Assembly: GCA_945643635.1 (NCBI GenBank)
Contig: CALZFC010000019.1
Location: forward strand, 872,001-936,000
DNA length: 64,000 nucleotides
Source: Allodiplogaster sudhausi
Lineage: Eukaryota > Nematoda > Chromadorea > Rhabditida > Diplogasteridae
Direction of reading: 5' to 3'
In this document: positions 62,501 to 64,000 of the stretch, one piece after another
How positions within the stretch are numbered: the first letter of the stretch is position 1
Layout of the letters: the number at the start of each line of letters is the position of its first letter
The notes under the pieces: model-generated
Database searches by the model: none
Told to the model about the DNA's origin: nothing
What the model saw: only the letters and a program-made list of their open reading frames with translations
Program-made: the position numbers and the translations under genes

Positions 62501-62782
62501 CTGCTCCTTCCATCATCGAACGCAAGCGGTCTGCTCTCTCTCTCTCTCTCTCTCTCGCTCTCTCGATCTCTCGCTCTCTCTCTCTCACTCTCTGTCTGTC
62601 TGTCTCTCTCTCTCTCTGTCTCTCTCCCTCTCTCTCTCTCTGTCTCTCTCTCTCTCTCGTTGTTTCCCATGTTTTTATTCGCAACACGGTCTTGTAGGGT
62701 TCTGCTGGCGGCGGACTCGAAGGATCAACTAAACGCGTGGGTGGCTGCCCTGAACGAGACTCTCGCTGCTCTTCGTGGATGA
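56517..62782 (+). CDS. ANLN: Anillin (anillin-homology and PH domains), 21 exons
   Basis: Cytokinetic scaffold that links RhoA, actomyosin, septins and membrane at the contractile ring. Exons: 56517-56587, 56672-56951, 57301-57522, 58220-58441, 59139-59360, 59710-59865, 59932-60096 (or 60090), 60303-60416, 60498-60647, 60740-60835, 60942-61058, 61128-61206, 61256-61352, 61401-61479, 61530-61605, 61654-61683, 61792-61921, 62004-62052, 62096-62206, 62389-62528, 62698-62782; about 895 aa. Exons 9-11 hold a basic coiled region; the anillin-homology domain follows (SYSFVVVLKCGVEVDG, LPVDFMIGLEVYVM, SEFVRCGLTALNRDTTGVMR). The PH domain is GGLGSWVRFWAVLRRAVIYF then WKYPDDE, ending DSKDQLNAWVAALNETLAAL. 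All phases agree and the total divides by three. The N-terminus is short for the family; the first exon, with its weak GTTGGT donor, is the least certain part. Exons 3-5 are tandem copies of part of exon 2. Confidence 0.85.
57844..58183. mobile_element. hAT-type MITE, copy 1
   Basis: 340 bp with perfect terminal inverted repeats CAGGGAAGAAAAGGGTCCAT, flanked by the 8-bp duplication TATTGGAA (57836-57843 and 58184-58191). An 8-bp target and CAGGG ends are the hAT signature. There is no ORF. It lies in the intron between anillin exon copies B and C. The uninterrupted TATTGGAA site is preserved in the A-B intron at about 57266-57275. Confidence 0.92.
58764..59102. mobile_element. hAT-type MITE, copy 2
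   Basis: 339 bp, nearly identical to copy 1 and at the identical position in the next repeat unit, with the same TATTGGAA flanks (58756-58763 and 59103-59110). Identical placement shows it arose by duplication of the exon unit, not by a second insertion. Confidence 0.92.
62533..62659 (+). repeat. ANLN: (CT)n microsatellite filling the last anillin intron
   Basis: The 169-nt intron 62529-62697 is mostly CTCT/CTGT repeats, ending GCAACACGGTCTTGTAG at the acceptor. The tract is pyrimidine-rich on the coding strand. Confidence 0.92.
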
Positions 62783-63095
62783 GGAGAATTGAGAGTTGGT
62801 GTGACTCTAAGAGGAGCCCTTCCTACCATTATCTCCACCTATTTTATCTCCTCTTTCTCCTATATTTAGATTCTTGTGCTTAGGTCCGCACTCTCTTATA
62901 TCATGCTCACAGTTTTAATCCACTTCAAGAGTTTTTTCTACTCTTCGTGTCCTCATCAGTGGCCTTTACTACGATTCTTGCTTCAATTATCCTTATTTCT
63001 TTTGTTCTTCGTTATAATGCATCTAAGATGCGCTTTAAGTCCTAACAGTTGTGGAATTGTCTTTATTCGTGCGTAATGATCAGCTAAGTGTAGCT

Positions 63096-63101
63096 AATAA
63101 A
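63096..63101 (+). terminator. ANLN: Poly(A) signal AATAAA of anillin
   Basis: AATAAA lies about 314 nt after the anillin stop and is followed by GT-rich sequence (GTTGTCATTGTATTTC), as expected downstream of a cleavage site. Confidence 0.65.
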
Positions 63102-63114
63102 GTTGTCATTGTAT

Positions 63115-64000
63115 TTCATAGCGTCGACGAGCACATTTGGATATTTAAAACAAACAAAAAACATGTTAGAGGATTTGCCGTATCATTTGGGAATGTGTGG
63201 CATAATACCCGCGGGAAATGAAGAAAAGGAATGGTTTACCAGTACAAAGTCGGAAGAAGAATATGGGATGCAAAGATAGGTGTTCCCATCATTCTCTTTA
63301 CATCACCTTGTAGATGTTGTGTTCAATTAGAAAAGAATACCAGTCCCCATCAAAACGTGAAGCTGAGAATAAACATGTCAACGATGAAGAGAAGCAGGAC
63401 ACACGCAACAAGGTCAACCTTTGAAATCTTCCGGTCGTTTCGAAACTCAGTGGCATACGCTGGACAACTGCAAGTATACTGATCTAGTGCTGAATGTTAA
63501 ATATTACAAGCTTTTATGATCAATCTATATTATTAAAAAGGATGAATTTCTTTTACATATTATTTTAATTTTGAAATAAATGAATGAGAAATGAAATGTT
63601 GTCTTGAAGTGAAGAAGAATACCATGGGCAGTCGGCGTAGACGGTTGTGATCTGGCCGAGAGTTGCAGAGCAGGCTCCCTTTTTCCATCTCTGAGTTCTT
63701 CTCCGCCCCTCTCCAACTCCACACCACGAACCACTCACTGGAGGAAGAGAGTGAGAGCCGCCCCACTGAAAACATGCTTCATCTTATCTGACAGAACTCA
63801 CTCCCTTTGCATTCTGAAATTCCAATTAGGAAGGTTCTCAACATATTTTTTAGTCATGCAATAAACGACATACATATATCGCTTGAAATCTTTTTTTCTG
63901 CTGGTTGCGAATAATATATCCACTTTTGCGTAGGAACGGCAGAAATTAAAATTTATTGAATTTTTCACCAAAATCTAATGATTGATTTGCATCCCATGCG
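63115..64000. other. Region right of anillin with a possible minus-strand exon
   Basis: Mostly AT-rich with nothing recognised. On the minus strand about 63628-63700 is bounded by AG and GT and reads WKKGACSATLGQITTVYAD then CPW in one frame. It could be an exon of a gene lying beyond the window, but the evidence is weak. Confidence 0.25.

Noticed and set aside
62314..62732. Overlapping ORFs in all frames at the last anillin intron
   Set aside because: Generated by the (CT)n tract; only the anillin exons on either side are coding.

Overview
This is a eukaryotic window, almost certainly from an invertebrate animal. It has four spliced protein-coding genes, GT-AG introns mostly of about 50-150 nt, AATAAA signals, tRNA-derived and inverted-repeat transposons, and very many (GA)n/(CT)n microsatellites. 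The gene set (SLC22 transporter, acid lipase, ryanodine receptor, anillin) is metazoan. Two intact EF-hands and a long low-complexity linker in the ryanodine receptor fit an invertebrate, but I cannot place the phylum.

Layout. (1) 259-4340, plus: an 18-exon SLC22-type organic ion transporter, about 560 aa. (2) 6071-9090, plus: a 15-exon secreted/lysosomal acid lipase of about 603 aa, with an intact catalytic triad and an unusual Ser/Thr-rich tail. (3) 49309 down to 10004, minus: a complete ryanodine receptor (RyR) calcium-release channel of roughly 145 coding exons in 39 kb. It covers the N-terminal MIR region, RIH domains, three SPRY domains, both RyR repeat pairs, the calmodulin-binding segment, EF-hands, pore and C-terminal zinc-binding domain. 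(4) 49310-56516: a 7.2 kb microsatellite-dense spacer between the divergent RyR and anillin genes. (5) 56517-62782, plus: anillin, about 895 aa, with C-terminal anillin-homology and PH domains. Lipase and RyR converge, and their 3' ends probably overlap.

Most notable. (a) The RyR segment homologous to the vertebrate calmodulin-binding peptide is encoded by two tandem exons, 113 and 110 nt. They share the same phases and must be mutually exclusive to keep frame; the second swaps the Cys-Phe pair of the site. (b) One RyR intron is almost entirely a 2.67 kb near-perfect palindrome. (c) Anillin carries a tandem array of a 222-nt phase 0-0 exon. A 340-bp hAT-type MITE inserted in one intron and was then copied with the array: the base period is 571 bp, and with MITE plus 8-bp target duplication it is 919 bp. 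(d) RyR has a private 178-codon Gln/Ser/Pro/basic insert, GC-AG introns, an unusual S4-S5 linker, and a Tc1/mariner-type element holding two tRNA-like segments.

Exon boundaries for SLC22, lipase and anillin were worked out by splice-site phase, and their totals divide by three. RyR boundaries are exact only where given.
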